A stretch of 64,000 bases of DNA, taken from the NCBI GenBank assembly GCA_963795665.1, contig CAWCIP010000005.1, positions 124,001 to 188,000 on the forward strand. Reading direction: 5' to 3'. The stretch is from DASUPK01 sp963795665 (GTDB taxonomy: Bacteria; Actinomycetota; Thermoleophilia; Solirubrobacterales; 70-9). A program made the translations under genes and the position numbers. The notes under the pieces are model-generated. The model saw nothing but the letters and a program-made list of their open reading frames with translations. It searched no databases and was not told the origin of the DNA. This document shows, piece after piece, positions 40,394 to 48,710 of this stretch. The number at the start of each line of letters is the position of its first letter. Within the stretch, counting starts at the first letter, position 1.

Positions 40394-41232
40394 GCGCCGA
40401 GACCTCCGCAGTCCGCGATGCGCTGGAGGGGGCGGTTGGCGCGCTCGATGCCGCCGGATGCGAGACCGCGCGCCTCGACGCCGAGCTGCTGATAGCCCAC
40501 GCAACCGGCTGGGACCGCGCCCGGATCGCCGCGGAGCCGGACCTGCGCCTCCCCGTGGGAGCCTCTCGAGAGTTCGCTTCGATGGTGAGGCGGCGCGTGC
40601 AGAGGGAGCCGGTGGCCTACATCCTGGGCCGCAAGGGCTTCCGCCGGATCGAGCTGATCGTCGACCGGCGGGTCCTGATCCCGAGGCCGGAGACCGAGCT
40701 GCTCGTCGACGTCGCGCTGGAAGCCGCGCCGGCGAGGGTGCTCGACGTGGGCACAGGCAGCGGAGCGATCGCCCTTGCCGTCGCCGACGAGCTCCCTGAG
40801 GCGGAGGTCATGGCGATCGACACCTCGATGGACGCCGCGCGCGTGGCCCAGGCGAACGCGGATCGGCTGGCCCTGGCCGATCGCGTCGAGGTGGTCGTCA
40901 GGGGGTTCGCCTCGCTGGGCGACGCCGGACGGTTCGACCTGCTCGTCGCCAATCTCCCGTACGTCAGCGAGACCGAATGGGAGGGGCTCGCTCCCGAGAT
41001 CCGCGAGCACGAGCCGCGCGAGGCGCTGGTCGCCGGCCCCACCGGCCTCGAGGCGATCGAGGCCCTGGTCGATGCCGTCGGCGGCCTCGATCAGCCACCG
41101 GCGGCCCTGGCCCTCGAGATCGGAGCGGAGCAGGGCGCAGCGGTCGAGGAGCTGGTCGGCGGCGCCGGCTACTCGAAGGTGGAGGTTCGCCGCGACCTCG
41201 CCGGGCTCGACCGCGTCGTGATCGGCCGATGA
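40390..41232 (+). CDS. prmC: release factor glutamine methyltransferase
   Basis: A 280-aa SAM-dependent enzyme (HemK/PrmC) that methylates the GGQ glutamine of the release factors. It has the N-terminal helical substrate domain (AREPVAYILGRKGF-like RREPVAYILG), the SAM site VLDVGTGSGAIALAVA, and the catalytic NLPY motif in LLVANLPYVSETEW. The TTG start overlaps the prfA stop (TTGA). The gene is translationally coupled to the substrate-encoding prfA. Confidence 0.95.
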   Translation: MSAETSAVRDALEGAVGALDAAGCETARLDAELLIAHATGWDRARIAAEPDLRLPVGASREFASMVRRRVQREPVAYILGRKGFRRIELIVDRRVLIPRPETELLVDVALEAAPARVLDVGTGSGAIALAVADELPEAEVMAIDTSMDAARVAQANADRLALADRVEVVVRGFASLGDAGRFDLLVANLPYVSETEWEGLAPEIREHEPREALVAGPTGLEAIEALVDAVGGLDQPPAALALEIGAEQGAAVEELVGGAGYSKVEVRRDLAGLDRVVIGR

Positions 41233-41870
41233 GCGAGATCGTCTCGATCGAGCGCGAAGGGGCGGACGCCGCCCGCGCGGCGCTGGAGCGCTGCGTGGGG
41301 GAGGGAGGCGTCGCGATCTTCCCCGCCGACACGCTCTACGGGCTCGCCTGCGACCCGCTCAACTCCGACGCGATCAAGCGCATCCACGCGATCAAGGGCC
41401 GCGGCGAGGGGAAGCCCTCGGCGGTGATGTACTTCTCGCCGCTGGCGATGCGCGAGCTCGTCTCCGGCCTCGGACCTCGCACGCGTGAGGCCCTGGCCGC
41501 GCTGCTGCCGGGGCCGGTGACCCTGATCATCGCCAATCCGGAGCATCGCTATCCGCTCGCCTGCCGCGAGGACCCGGCACGGCTCGGCGTCCGTCTGATC
41601 GAGGGCCCGCTCGCGGGGGCGATGACCCCGGTCTTCCAGACGAGCGCCAACCGCAGCGGCGAGCCCGCCCCTACCCGCTTCGACCAGATCGACGACGGGA
41701 TCGTCGGTGCGGTCGACCTCGCCATCGACGCGAGTGAGCTGATCGGCGAGCCCTCGACCGTGGTCGACGTCACCGGCATCGACTCAGACGGTCGCTGGCA
41801 GGTGCTCCGCGAGGGGGCATTGGACAGCGCCGAGGTCGATCGCCTGCTCGGCGCGATCGCCGCGGACTAG
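41229..41870 (+). CDS. tsaC: threonylcarbamoyl-AMP synthase (TsaC/Sua5/YrdC)
   Basis: A 213-aa YrdC-domain enzyme that makes threonylcarbamoyl-AMP from Thr, bicarbonate and ATP for the tRNA modification t6A. Motifs are IFPADTLYGLACDP, IKGRGEGKPSAVMYF, LPGPVTLIIAN, LGVRLIEGP and PVFQTSANRSGEPA. The frame is open upstream inside prmC, but ATG 41229 in ATGA overlap with the prmC stop is clearly right. It lacks the C-terminal Sua5 domain. Its stop interlocks with that of the convergent gene (CTAG). Confidence 0.95.
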   Translation: MSEIVSIEREGADAARAALERCVGEGGVAIFPADTLYGLACDPLNSDAIKRIHAIKGRGEGKPSAVMYFSPLAMRELVSGLGPRTREALAALLPGPVTLIIANPEHRYPLACREDPARLGVRLIEGPLAGAMTPVFQTSANRSGEPAPTRFDQIDDGIVGAVDLAIDASELIGEPSTVVDVTGIDSDGRWQVLREGALDSAEVDRLLGAIAAD

Positions 41871-42280
41871 CGCGCGGCCTCCTCGGTGGCGCGCTCGCCC
41901 TCGGCGTGACTCCCGTAGGCCCATCCCTTCTGGAGCCGCTCGCCCCGCGGCTCGACCGCCCAGGCCACCTCGGAGCTGACCTCGGCGCCGCTGACGCGTT
42001 CGGTGGCTCTCATCCTGCCCAGGACGAGCAATCGGTTGCCGATCTCACGGAACCGGTCGAGCTCAACATGGATCTCCGAGAACATCTCGTCGACGTCCTC
42101 GAACCAGGCGCGGATCCCGTTGTGCCCGTGGTAGCCGAGGGCGCCCTCCTCTCGGGCCGTGAGGAACGGATGCCACTCGCAGTCGGCGTTCCATGCGGCC
42201 ACCCAGGCCTCGGGGTCGCGGGCGTTGAAGGCGTCGCGGGACTCGCCGAGGAGCTCGCGATAGACCGATGCCATGCTCAT
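41867..42280 (-). CDS. SnoaL-like (NTF2-fold) protein
   Basis: A 137-aa NTF2-fold protein, last gene of the R2lox operon. Features are RELLGESRDAFNARDPEAWVAAWNADCEWHPFLT, GYHGHNGIRAWFEDVDEMFSEIHVELDRF and the strand LVLGRMRATERVSGAEVSSEVAWAVE. ATG 42280 overlaps the upstream stop by 4 bases. The pocket His and Asp residues are compatible with isomerase, hydratase or hydrolase chemistry, but the activity cannot be named. Confidence 0.8.
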   Translation of the reverse strand: MSMASVYRELLGESRDAFNARDPEAWVAAWNADCEWHPFLTAREEGALGYHGHNGIRAWFEDVDEMFSEIHVELDRFREIGNRLLVLGRMRATERVSGAEVSSEVAWAVEPRGERLQKGWAYGSHAEGERATEEAAR

Positions 42281-42681
42281 CCCGATCCCGCCTCCGCGGC
42301 GGCGAGCGCCTCGTCCAGCGTCTCGAAGAGCTCGATCCGGATCCCCTTGCCGTCGCGGAGCCACCAGACCATCACGGCGTCCTGCCCGAAGTCGAGCCCG
42401 GTGGTCTTGCCGCGGGCACGAAGGGTGAACTCGACGACGACCAGGTCGCCCACCTCGTGGAACCCGTGCGCGTCCCAGCGGATCTCCTCCATGACCTCAT
42501 CGAAGGAGTCGAACCAGCGGCGGATGCCGTCGGGGCCGCGATAGGTGTCGGGCTCGGAAGCGAGATTCGGCGGGGTGGTCGCCTCGAAGTCGGCGTGTAC
42601 GAAGGGGATGATTCCCTCGACCCCGCCCTCGTTGAATACCTCGATTGCTCGCTGGACGATCTCGAGGTTCCGCTCTGACAC
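42277..42681 (-). CDS. SnoaL-like (NTF2-fold) protein
   Basis: A 134-aa NTF2-fold protein. After the GTG at 42681 it reads SERNLEIVQRAIEVFNEGG and contains FVHADFEATTPPNLASEPDTYRGPDGIRRWFDSFDEVMEEIRWD, then VVVEFTLRARGKTTGLDFGQDAVMVWWLRDGKGIRIELFET. It differs clearly from the following SnoaL-like protein, so the pair is not a recent duplication. It starts 23 bases after the TetR gene on the same strand. Confidence 0.8.
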   Translation of the reverse strand: MSERNLEIVQRAIEVFNEGGVEGIIPFVHADFEATTPPNLASEPDTYRGPDGIRRWFDSFDEVMEEIRWDAHGFHEVGDLVVVEFTLRARGKTTGLDFGQDAVMVWWLRDGKGIRIELFETLDEALAAAEAGSG

Positions 42682-42704
42682 TGTGCTCAGCCTAGGACGC
42701 GCGC

Positions 42705-43373
42705 TCAGGCGCGAGTGTGAGATGCGGCAGCCACGGTGCTGCGAACGAACAGCTCGCGCGCCCGCTTCCACTCTGCGGTTTCCCCCCGCTCGATTCGCTC
42801 CAGGACGAGCCCTTGGTGGCAAGCGTTGATCATCAGCGCAACGGCCCGCACCTGCGCGGGCGGCGGGCCGTCCTCGGCGTTCTCGAGCAGGTCGATGAGC
42901 ACCTGCTGCCAGCCCTCGTTCACCTGGGTGATCGTGCGGCGAACCTCCGGCTCGACGACGGAGACCGCGGCCAGGTCGAAATAGAGCCGGGCGAGTCGCT
43001 CATCTCGCTTGAGCACTCGGGCGACGCCGTCGACGACGCCCCGGATGACGTCCTCGACGGTCCGCGCCCCCTCCACTGCGGCCAGGGCCTCTGCCGTGAT
43101 CAGCTCCGCGACCGCGCGGCCGCTCGCCTCCACCAGTCCCTGCTTGGAGCCGTAGTGGTAGACGACCAGCGGCTTGGATTCGCCGGCGGCGGAGGCGACC
43201 TTGGCGATCGTCAGGCCCGCGTAGCCGTCGGACTTGAGGACCTCGATGGCGGCCTCGAGGATCCGCTCGCGGGCACCCGTGGAGGGTCGCCCGCGACGTG
43301 CCGGAGTCGCGGCGGCGGTGGTTGGGGCCGCCGTAGATCCGGCGGCGGTGTTTGTGGCCGCCGCTGACGTCAT
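42705..43373 (-). CDS. TetR-family transcriptional regulator
   Basis: A 222-aa repressor. An Ala/Thr-rich N-terminal tail leads to the DNA-binding domain RERILEAAIEVLKSDGYAGLTIAKVASAAGESKPLVVYHYGSKQGLV, followed by a helical ligand-binding domain with LYFDLAAVSVVEPEVRRTITQ and a C-terminal TetR_C-like region. The ATG overlaps the R2lox stop by 4 bases (ATGA). It most likely binds the palindrome at 44374-44391 ahead of the operon and so controls itself. Confidence 0.93.
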   Translation of the reverse strand: MTSAAATNTAAGSTAAPTTAAATPARRGRPSTGARERILEAAIEVLKSDGYAGLTIAKVASAAGESKPLVVYHYGSKQGLVEASGRAVAELITAEALAAVEGARTVEDVIRGVVDGVARVLKRDERLARLYFDLAAVSVVEPEVRRTITQVNEGWQQVLIDLLENAEDGPPPAQVRAVALMINACHQGLVLERIERGETAEWKRARELFVRSTVAAASHTRA

Positions 43374-44338
43374 GCAGTTGCGAGCATGGCCGGATCCATT
43401 CCCATCGCGGCCAGCTTCTTCGAGAGCGCCTTCAGCGAGTACTCGAAGACCTCCTTCGAGTCGTAGAAGGGCGTCGTGAAGTTGTACGGGTCCTCGACTC
43501 CGGGCGGGACGAACACGAGGGTGGCGACCGGAAGGGTCTCCTTCAGGGTGTCCTCGATGATCTTGGCGTTCGCCGTGTCGGCCTTGATCGCGTCGGCGAG
43601 GAACTTGACGCCGAAGCCCACGTGGCGGGACTCGTCCCGGTTGACGGCCGTGAAGCCGGCCGTGAAGCCGGGGAACCACTCGCGCTCCTTCAGGTTGCGA
43701 ATGATGAAGCGGGCCCCGGTGAGGGCGAGCGTGCCCTCGATCACGACCATGTAGACGGTGATCCCGCGGACCAGCGCGGCGAAGTCGCTTGGGTCCTTGC
43801 GGAGACGCTCGGCGCACTCGTGGAGGATCCCGTCGAAGAGCTCCTCCCACTGCTCGTTCACGTTGTGGCGCTGCGTGGCCAGCATCTCGGTGATCGAGGA
43901 GGCCTTCATCCCGAGCACCTCGCGGTAGAAGCGATCGAAGAAGACCATGTGCTTCGCCTCATCGGAGATCTGCGTGGTCAGGAACGCCTGCGCCTCGTGG
44001 TCGCGCATGGCGAGCGCGAAGGGCAGCAGCTCGACGGTCACACGCTCCTCCCCGAGGAAGAACTGGGAGAACCCGAAGAGCAGGAAGTCCCTCTCCTCCT
44101 GGCTGATCAGGTCGGGGTCCGCCCACTGCTTGGCGTCCTCGGTGAAGTCGAAGTCCTCGGTGGACCACTGCTGGCGCTGCCAGCGCATGAAGAGCTTCTT
44201 GTAGGAGGGGGCAGCTTCGATGATCTTGTCGAGGCCCGACATGACCTTGTCGATGTCGGCGTCCATCAGGACGGACAGCGCTTCGTCCTCGGTGTGAAGC
44301 TCCTCGTGCCCGTTGGTAATGGCGGTGGCGTCGGTCAT
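43370..44338 (-). CDS. R2-like ligand-binding oxidase (R2lox), dinuclear metal protein
   Basis: A 322-aa ferritin-like protein of the ribonucleotide-reductase-R2 superfamily. All R2lox landmarks are present: E97-x2-V100, E127-x2-H130 (ISDEAKHMVF), Y196-x4-E201 (ITVYMVVIEG) and E236-x2-H239 (NRDESRHVGF). In characterised R2lox proteins Val and Tyr form an ether cross-link beside an Mn/Fe centre that holds a long-chain fatty acid. No R1 subunit is nearby. The physiological function of R2lox is not known; here it heads an operon with a TetR regulator and two SnoaL-like proteins. Confidence 0.88.
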   Translation of the reverse strand: MTDATAITNGHEELHTEDEALSVLMDADIDKVMSGLDKIIEAAPSYKKLFMRWQRQQWSTEDFDFTEDAKQWADPDLISQEERDFLLFGFSQFFLGEERVTVELLPFALAMRDHEAQAFLTTQISDEAKHMVFFDRFYREVLGMKASSITEMLATQRHNVNEQWEELFDGILHECAERLRKDPSDFAALVRGITVYMVVIEGTLALTGARFIIRNLKEREWFPGFTAGFTAVNRDESRHVGFGVKFLADAIKADTANAKIIEDTLKETLPVATLVFVPPGVEDPYNFTTPFYDSKEVFEYSLKALSKKLAAMGMDPAMLATA

Positions 44339-44373
44339 CTCTCCTCCTAGATCGATGCGGGGGACGGCGCATT

Positions 44374-44391
44374 ATTTACCAATCGGTCAAT
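44374..44391. promoter_or_regulatory. TetR-type operator between R2lox operon and glyA
   Basis: ATTTACCAATCGGTCAAT is an imperfect palindrome with ACC and GGT inner half-sites, in the 74-bp AT-rich gap between the divergent R2lox and glyA starts. Read on the minus strand it begins TTGACCG, like the TTGACTG site ahead of etfB. The TetR protein of the operon is the obvious candidate to bind it. Confidence 0.5.
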
Positions 44392-44412
44392 TAATGTCAA
44401 GTCCGCGAGCCT

Positions 44413-45711
44413 ATGTATCGTGGCCGTGAATTGACCGACCTGCCAGACGACTTCCAGACCGCCCATCTCGCCGAGGTCGACCCGGACATCGCCCGGGTAC
44501 TCGACCGCGAGCTCGCCCGCCAGCAGGGGACGCTAGAGATGATCGCCTCGGAGAACTTCGTGCCCCAGGCCGTGCTCGACGCGGCCGGCTCGGTCCTCAC
44601 CAACAAGTACGCCGAGGGCTATCCGGGCAAGCGCTATTACGGTGGCTGCGAGGAGGTCGACGTCGCCGAGCAGCTGGCAATCGACCGGGCGATCGAGCTC
44701 TTCGGCGCCGAGCACGCGAACGTCCAGCCTCACTCCGGCGCCCAGGCCAACAACGCCGCCTACATGGCGATGATCGATCCGGGCGACACGATCATGGGGA
44801 TGGCGCTGGACCACGGCGGCCACCTCACCCACGGGATGAAGCTGAACGTCTCGGGCAAGCTCTACAAGGTCGTCGCCTACCACGTGCGCCGCGAGGACCG
44901 GCTCGTCGACATGGACGAGGTCGCGCAGCTCGCGGAGGAGCACAAGCCGAAGGTGATCGTCGCGGGCTGGTCCGCCTATCCGAGGCAGCTCGACTTCGCG
45001 GCGTTCCGCGAGATCGCCGACTCGGTCGGCGCGAAGCTGATGGTCGACATGGCGCACTTCGCCGGGCTGGTCGCCGCGGACGAGCACCCCAATCCGGTCG
45101 AGCACGCCGACGTCGTCACGACCACGATCCACAAGACGCTCTGCGGGCCCCGCAGCGGGATGATCCTCTGCAAGGAGGACCTCGCAGCCGACATCAACCG
45201 CTCGGTCTTCCCCGGCCAGCAGGGCGGCCCGCTGATGCACATCATCGCCGCCAAGGCGGTGGCGCTGAAGATCGCTCAGAGCCAGCAGTTCGCCGAGCGC
45301 CAGCGGCAGACGATCGCCAATGCCCAGGCCTTCGCCGACGAGCTGATCTCGGGCGGGATCGACGTGCTGACCGGCGGCACCGACGTCCACCTGGTCCTCG
45401 TCGACCTCACCAACACGGGCCTCGACGGCAAGACCGCGGAGACCCGCCTGGAGGAGGTCGGGATCACCGTCAACCGCAACGCGATTCCATTCGACGAGCG
45501 CCCGCCGATGAACCCCTCGGGGCTGAGGATCGGCACCCCGGCGCTGACGACCCGCGGCCTGGGGGAGGACGACCTGCGCGAGATCGCCAGGGTGATCGTC
45601 GCGGCGCTCTCCGATGACTTCGAATCGCAGAAGGACTCCCTCCTGGAGCGGTCGCGTGCCCTGATGGAGCGCTATCCCCTCTATCCGCAGCTCTCAGCCG
45701 CCGCGGTCTAG
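44413..45711 (+). CDS. glyA: serine hydroxymethyltransferase
   Basis: A 432-aa PLP enzyme that interconverts serine and glycine with tetrahydrofolate. The early signature is GTLEMIASENFVPQAVLDAAGS with YPGKRYYGGCEEVD; the Schiff-base lysine is K241 in TTTIHKTLCGPRSG, and FPGQQGGPLMHIIAAKAVA follows. The family usually has HKTLRGPRGG, so the Cys and Ser are small departures. ATG 44413 has no ribosome site and may be leaderless. The TTG start of the next gene follows 6 bases after the stop. Confidence 0.97.
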   Translation: MYRGRELTDLPDDFQTAHLAEVDPDIARVLDRELARQQGTLEMIASENFVPQAVLDAAGSVLTNKYAEGYPGKRYYGGCEEVDVAEQLAIDRAIELFGAEHANVQPHSGAQANNAAYMAMIDPGDTIMGMALDHGGHLTHGMKLNVSGKLYKVVAYHVRREDRLVDMDEVAQLAEEHKPKVIVAGWSAYPRQLDFAAFREIADSVGAKLMVDMAHFAGLVAADEHPNPVEHADVVTTTIHKTLCGPRSGMILCKEDLAADINRSVFPGQQGGPLMHIIAAKAVALKIAQSQQFAERQRQTIANAQAFADELISGGIDVLTGGTDVHLVLVDLTNTGLDGKTAETRLEEVGITVNRNAIPFDERPPMNPSGLRIGTPALTTRGLGEDDLREIARVIVAALSDDFESQKDSLLERSRALMERYPLYPQLSAAAV

Positions 45712-45717
45712 AGGCGC

Positions 45718-46743
45718 TTGAAGATCTGGGCCGACATGAGCGGGCCCGCGCACGTGCTCGTGCTCCGGCCGATCATCGAGCGCCTGCGCGCGCAGGGGCA
45801 CGAGGTGCTCGTCACCTCACGCGAGTACACCCAGACCCAGGAGCTCCTCGAGCTGCACCACATGGAGCACACCTCGATCGGCAGGCACGGCGGCGCCTCG
45901 CGCGTTCGCAAGCTGATGCGGCTGATCCAGCGGACGTCGGGGATGCGCCGCTACGGCAAGGGGGCGGGATTCGACCTCGCGATCGCGCACGGCTCCAACG
46001 ACATCGCGATCGCCGCCCGGCTGCTCGGGATTCCCGAGGCCAACATGCACGACTACGAGTTCGCGGTGGCGCAGCACCATGTCGGCTGCCGCCTGGCGAA
46101 GCGGGTGATCTTCCCGGACTCCGTGCCGCCCGAGCGGCTGAAGCGATTCGGTGTCGGCCCGGAGAAGCTCTTCCGGTACCCGGGCATCAAGGAGGAGTAC
46201 TACCTGGCCGACTTCGAGGTCGACCCCGACGCCCTCGAGAGGCTGGGCGTCGACACCGAGCGCGTCGTGGTCGTCGTGCGCCCGCCGCCCGACGTCTCGC
46301 TCTATCACCGCAAGTCGAACCCCCTGTTCCCGCAGGTCCTCGCGCGAGTAGGCTCTGACCCCGGTGTCCGCGCGGTCGTCTTGCCGCGTACCGAGGAGCA
46401 GCGGACCTACGTGAAGGAGCTCGCCCTGCCTTCCCTGATCGTTCCGGATCACGCCGTGGAAGCCCAGAGCCTCGTGGCGCTCGCCGACCTCGTCGTCTCC
46501 GCCGGCGGCACGATGAACCGCGAGGCTGTGGCGCTCGGCACTCCGGTCTACACGACCTACGGCGGCCGGCTCGGGGGAGTGGACGAGGCGCTGATCCGTT
46601 CCAACCGGCTTCGGCCCCTGACCGATCCGCGAGCACTGGAGCTGGTCAAGAAGACGGGTCAGGGCGAGCGCGTGCGCCGGGATCCCGAGCTGCTCGTCGA
46701 CCTGATGCTCGGAGCGGCCGAGCCGGATGGCGACTCAGACTGA
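45718..46743 (+). CDS. DUF354 glycosyltransferase-like protein
   Basis: A 341-aa DUF354 protein with a GT-B-like fold. The opening KIWADMSGPAHVLVLRPIIERLRAQGHEVLVTSREY is the family hallmark, as is FDLAIAHGSNDIAIAARLLGIPEANMHDYEFA. The second half has VVVVRPPPDVSLYH, LVALADLVVSAGGTMNREAVALGTPVYT and GVDEALI, similar to nucleotide-sugar-binding domains. The start is TTG. Its end overlaps the sugar-transferase gene by 17 bases. It probably modifies an envelope or exopolysaccharide precursor; no member's reaction is known to me. Confidence 0.85.
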   Translation: MKIWADMSGPAHVLVLRPIIERLRAQGHEVLVTSREYTQTQELLELHHMEHTSIGRHGGASRVRKLMRLIQRTSGMRRYGKGAGFDLAIAHGSNDIAIAARLLGIPEANMHDYEFAVAQHHVGCRLAKRVIFPDSVPPERLKRFGVGPEKLFRYPGIKEEYYLADFEVDPDALERLGVDTERVVVVVRPPPDVSLYHRKSNPLFPQVLARVGSDPGVRAVVLPRTEEQRTYVKELALPSLIVPDHAVEAQSLVALADLVVSAGGTMNREAVALGTPVYTTYGGRLGGVDEALIRSNRLRPLTDPRALELVKKTGQGERVRRDPELLVDLMLGAAEPDGDSD

Positions 46744-47404
46744 GCAGCCGAGCACGGTTGCCGAGCAGGTCTCGGACTTCGCCGCCGAGGTCTACGCCCC
46801 GCGGCGCGTCGACGTCGCCCTGCGCGCGCTCGACCTGCTGATCGCCGGATCCGCGCTCATCGTGCTCTCGCCGCTGCTCGGGCTGCTCGCCCTGGCGACC
46901 CTGGTCACCTCCGGCACGCCGGTCCTCTACCGCGGGGAGCGGGTCGGGCGGGCCGGCCGGGTCTTCACCATGTACAAGCTGCGGACGCTGCGGCCCGGGG
47001 CGGAGGCTCGCCTCGGCAACACCTACGGCGAGGAGCTCAGCCGGCGCACCGAGGAGGAGGTGACGATGGTGGGGAAGGCTGCGCGCCTCACCCACATCGA
47101 CGAGGTTCCGCAGCTCTTCAACGTCATCCGGGGAGACATGAGCATGGTCGGCCCGCGCCCGGTCCGGCCGGCGTTCTTCAACAGGCTCTGCGAGGAGATC
47201 CCGCAGTACTGGCAGCGCCTCGTCGTGCGCCCCGGGGTGACCGGCTTCGCGCAGACCCGCATCACCCGCGAGGACTCGTGGGAGGACAAGCTGATCCACG
47301 ACCTGGAGTACATCGCGGACCGCTCGATCCGCCTCTACCTGCGGGTGCTGGGCGCCACCGTCACCCGGATCGTCAGCCTGACCCTGCGCGGCAGGGACCG
47401 TTAG
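46727..47404 (+). CDS. polyprenyl-phosphate sugar-1-phosphate transferase (WcaJ/PglC type)
   Basis: A 225-aa bacterial sugar transferase that loads the first sugar phosphate onto undecaprenyl phosphate. A membrane helix (residues 34-57) is followed by the catalytic domain with YRGERVGRAGRVFTMYKLRTL, LTHIDEVPQLFNVIRGDMSMVGPRPVRP and RPGVTGFAQT. It lacks the multi-helix N-terminus of WbaP-type enzymes, so it is a minimal PglC-like form with a short cytosolic lead. It overlaps DUF354 upstream and is 1.3 kb from asnB and the WecA-like gene. Confidence 0.92.
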   Translation: MATQTEQPSTVAEQVSDFAAEVYAPRRVDVALRALDLLIAGSALIVLSPLLGLLALATLVTSGTPVLYRGERVGRAGRVFTMYKLRTLRPGAEARLGNTYGEELSRRTEEEVTMVGKAARLTHIDEVPQLFNVIRGDMSMVGPRPVRPAFFNRLCEEIPQYWQRLVVRPGVTGFAQTRITREDSWEDKLIHDLEYIADRSIRLYLRVLGATVTRIVSLTLRGRDR

Positions 47405-47456
47405 ACGGCGGGACATTGACGACGTTGTGTCTCAGTGAGGAGTAGGCTGTCCGGCG

Positions 47457-48653
47457 ATGCTGGGGAGTCAGGTTTTCCGCAGGTTCTGGATCGTGATCGG
47501 TTTCACCTTCGCGCTCGGCTGCCTGCTCGCGCCCTCCGCTCTCGCGGCGAAGAAGCCGAAGAAGGTCAAGGACACGACCACCTGGCTCTGCAAGCCGGGC
47601 ATTCCGAATAACCCCTGCGCGCCGGGCTTCGACACCACACTGCTCTCGCCGTCCGGCCAGATCACCGGCACCACCACGCCCAAGCCGGACCCCAACAGGA
47701 AGAAGGTCGACTGCTTCTACGTCTATCCGACCGTCAGCGACGACAAGACTCCGAATTCCGATCTCTCGATCGATCCGGAGGAGCGCTCGATCGCTCTCTA
47801 TCAGGCGGCCCGCTATGGCCTGCACTGCCGGGTCTTCGCGCCGATGTACCGGCAGCTGACCCTTGGAGCGATCCTCAACGGCGCCTCGATCCCTCCCGAC
47901 GCTCAGCAGATCGCCTACGGGGACGTGGCCGCCGCCTGGAAGACCTACCTGCGCAAGTACAACCAGGGCCGCGGCGTGGTCCTGATCGGACATTCCCAGG
48001 GCAGCTTCGTCCTGCGGGAGCTGATCCACCAGCTCATCGACCGGCACAAGAACGTGCGCAAGCGCCTGGTATCGGCGGTGCTGCTCGGCGGCAACGTGAC
48101 CGTGCGGGCAGGCGGCAACGTCGGCGGCGACTTCAAGAACATCCCCGGCTGCCGCAAGGTGAAGCAGACCGGCTGTGTGATCGCCTTCTCCACCTTCGAC
48201 GCCCCGGTGCCGAACGACACGAAGTTTGGGCGCCCCGGGACACTCGCCGCCCCCGGCCTGCCGACCACGGGCGACGTGCTCTGCACGAACCCCGCGGCGC
48301 TCGGCGGCGGCTCGGCGCCGCTCACCTCGGTCTTCCCAACGGCGCCTTTCGCGCCCGGGACGACGATCGGCCTCGCCACCGGAGCGGTCGGCGTACCGAT
48401 GCCGACCGGCGCGACCACGCCCTGGTTCCAGGTCCAGGGCTACACCGGCGCCTGCGATGCGTCCAATAACGCGCACGTGCTGCAGGTCAGTCCCGTCGGC
48501 GGCGCCCCGACCCTGCACGCGGTCCCGGATGCCACCTGGGGCCTGCACCTGGTCGATGCGAACATCGCGCTCGGCAATCTCACCGACGACGTCGCCCTCG
48601 AGGCCAAGTCCTGGCTGAAGGCGCAGGGCACGTCGAAGAAGTCGAAGCACTAG
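47457..48653 (+). CDS. secreted DUF3089 alpha/beta hydrolase
   Basis: A 398-aa exported hydrolase. The signal peptide (FWIVIGFTFALGCLLAPSALA) is followed by a Lys-rich linker and the DUF3089 domain: DCFYVYPTVSDD, RVFAPMYRQLTLG, AAWKTYLRKYNQGRG and the nucleophile elbow VLIGHSQGSFVLREL. The acid and His are expected in the C-terminal part (VPDATWGLHLVDANIALG). Several Cys residues could form disulfides. It lies between two glycan-building genes and probably acts on a wall ester or lipid; the substrate is unknown. Confidence 0.85.
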   Translation: MLGSQVFRRFWIVIGFTFALGCLLAPSALAAKKPKKVKDTTTWLCKPGIPNNPCAPGFDTTLLSPSGQITGTTTPKPDPNRKKVDCFYVYPTVSDDKTPNSDLSIDPEERSIALYQAARYGLHCRVFAPMYRQLTLGAILNGASIPPDAQQIAYGDVAAAWKTYLRKYNQGRGVVLIGHSQGSFVLRELIHQLIDRHKNVRKRLVSAVLLGGNVTVRAGGNVGGDFKNIPGCRKVKQTGCVIAFSTFDAPVPNDTKFGRPGTLAAPGLPTTGDVLCTNPAALGGGSAPLTSVFPTAPFAPGTTIGLATGAVGVPMPTGATTPWFQVQGYTGACDASNNAHVLQVSPVGGAPTLHAVPDATWGLHLVDANIALGNLTDDVALEAKSWLKAQGTSKKSKH

Positions 48654-48710
48654 AGGCGCCCGCCCCCCACGGGTACGTCCCCGACGGGACCGGCCCGTAC
48701 ACTCGCGGCC

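Noticed and set aside
47416..47448. TTGAC and TAGGCT as a promoter for the DUF3089 gene
   Set aside because: The spacing is 21 to 22 bases, outside the useful range.
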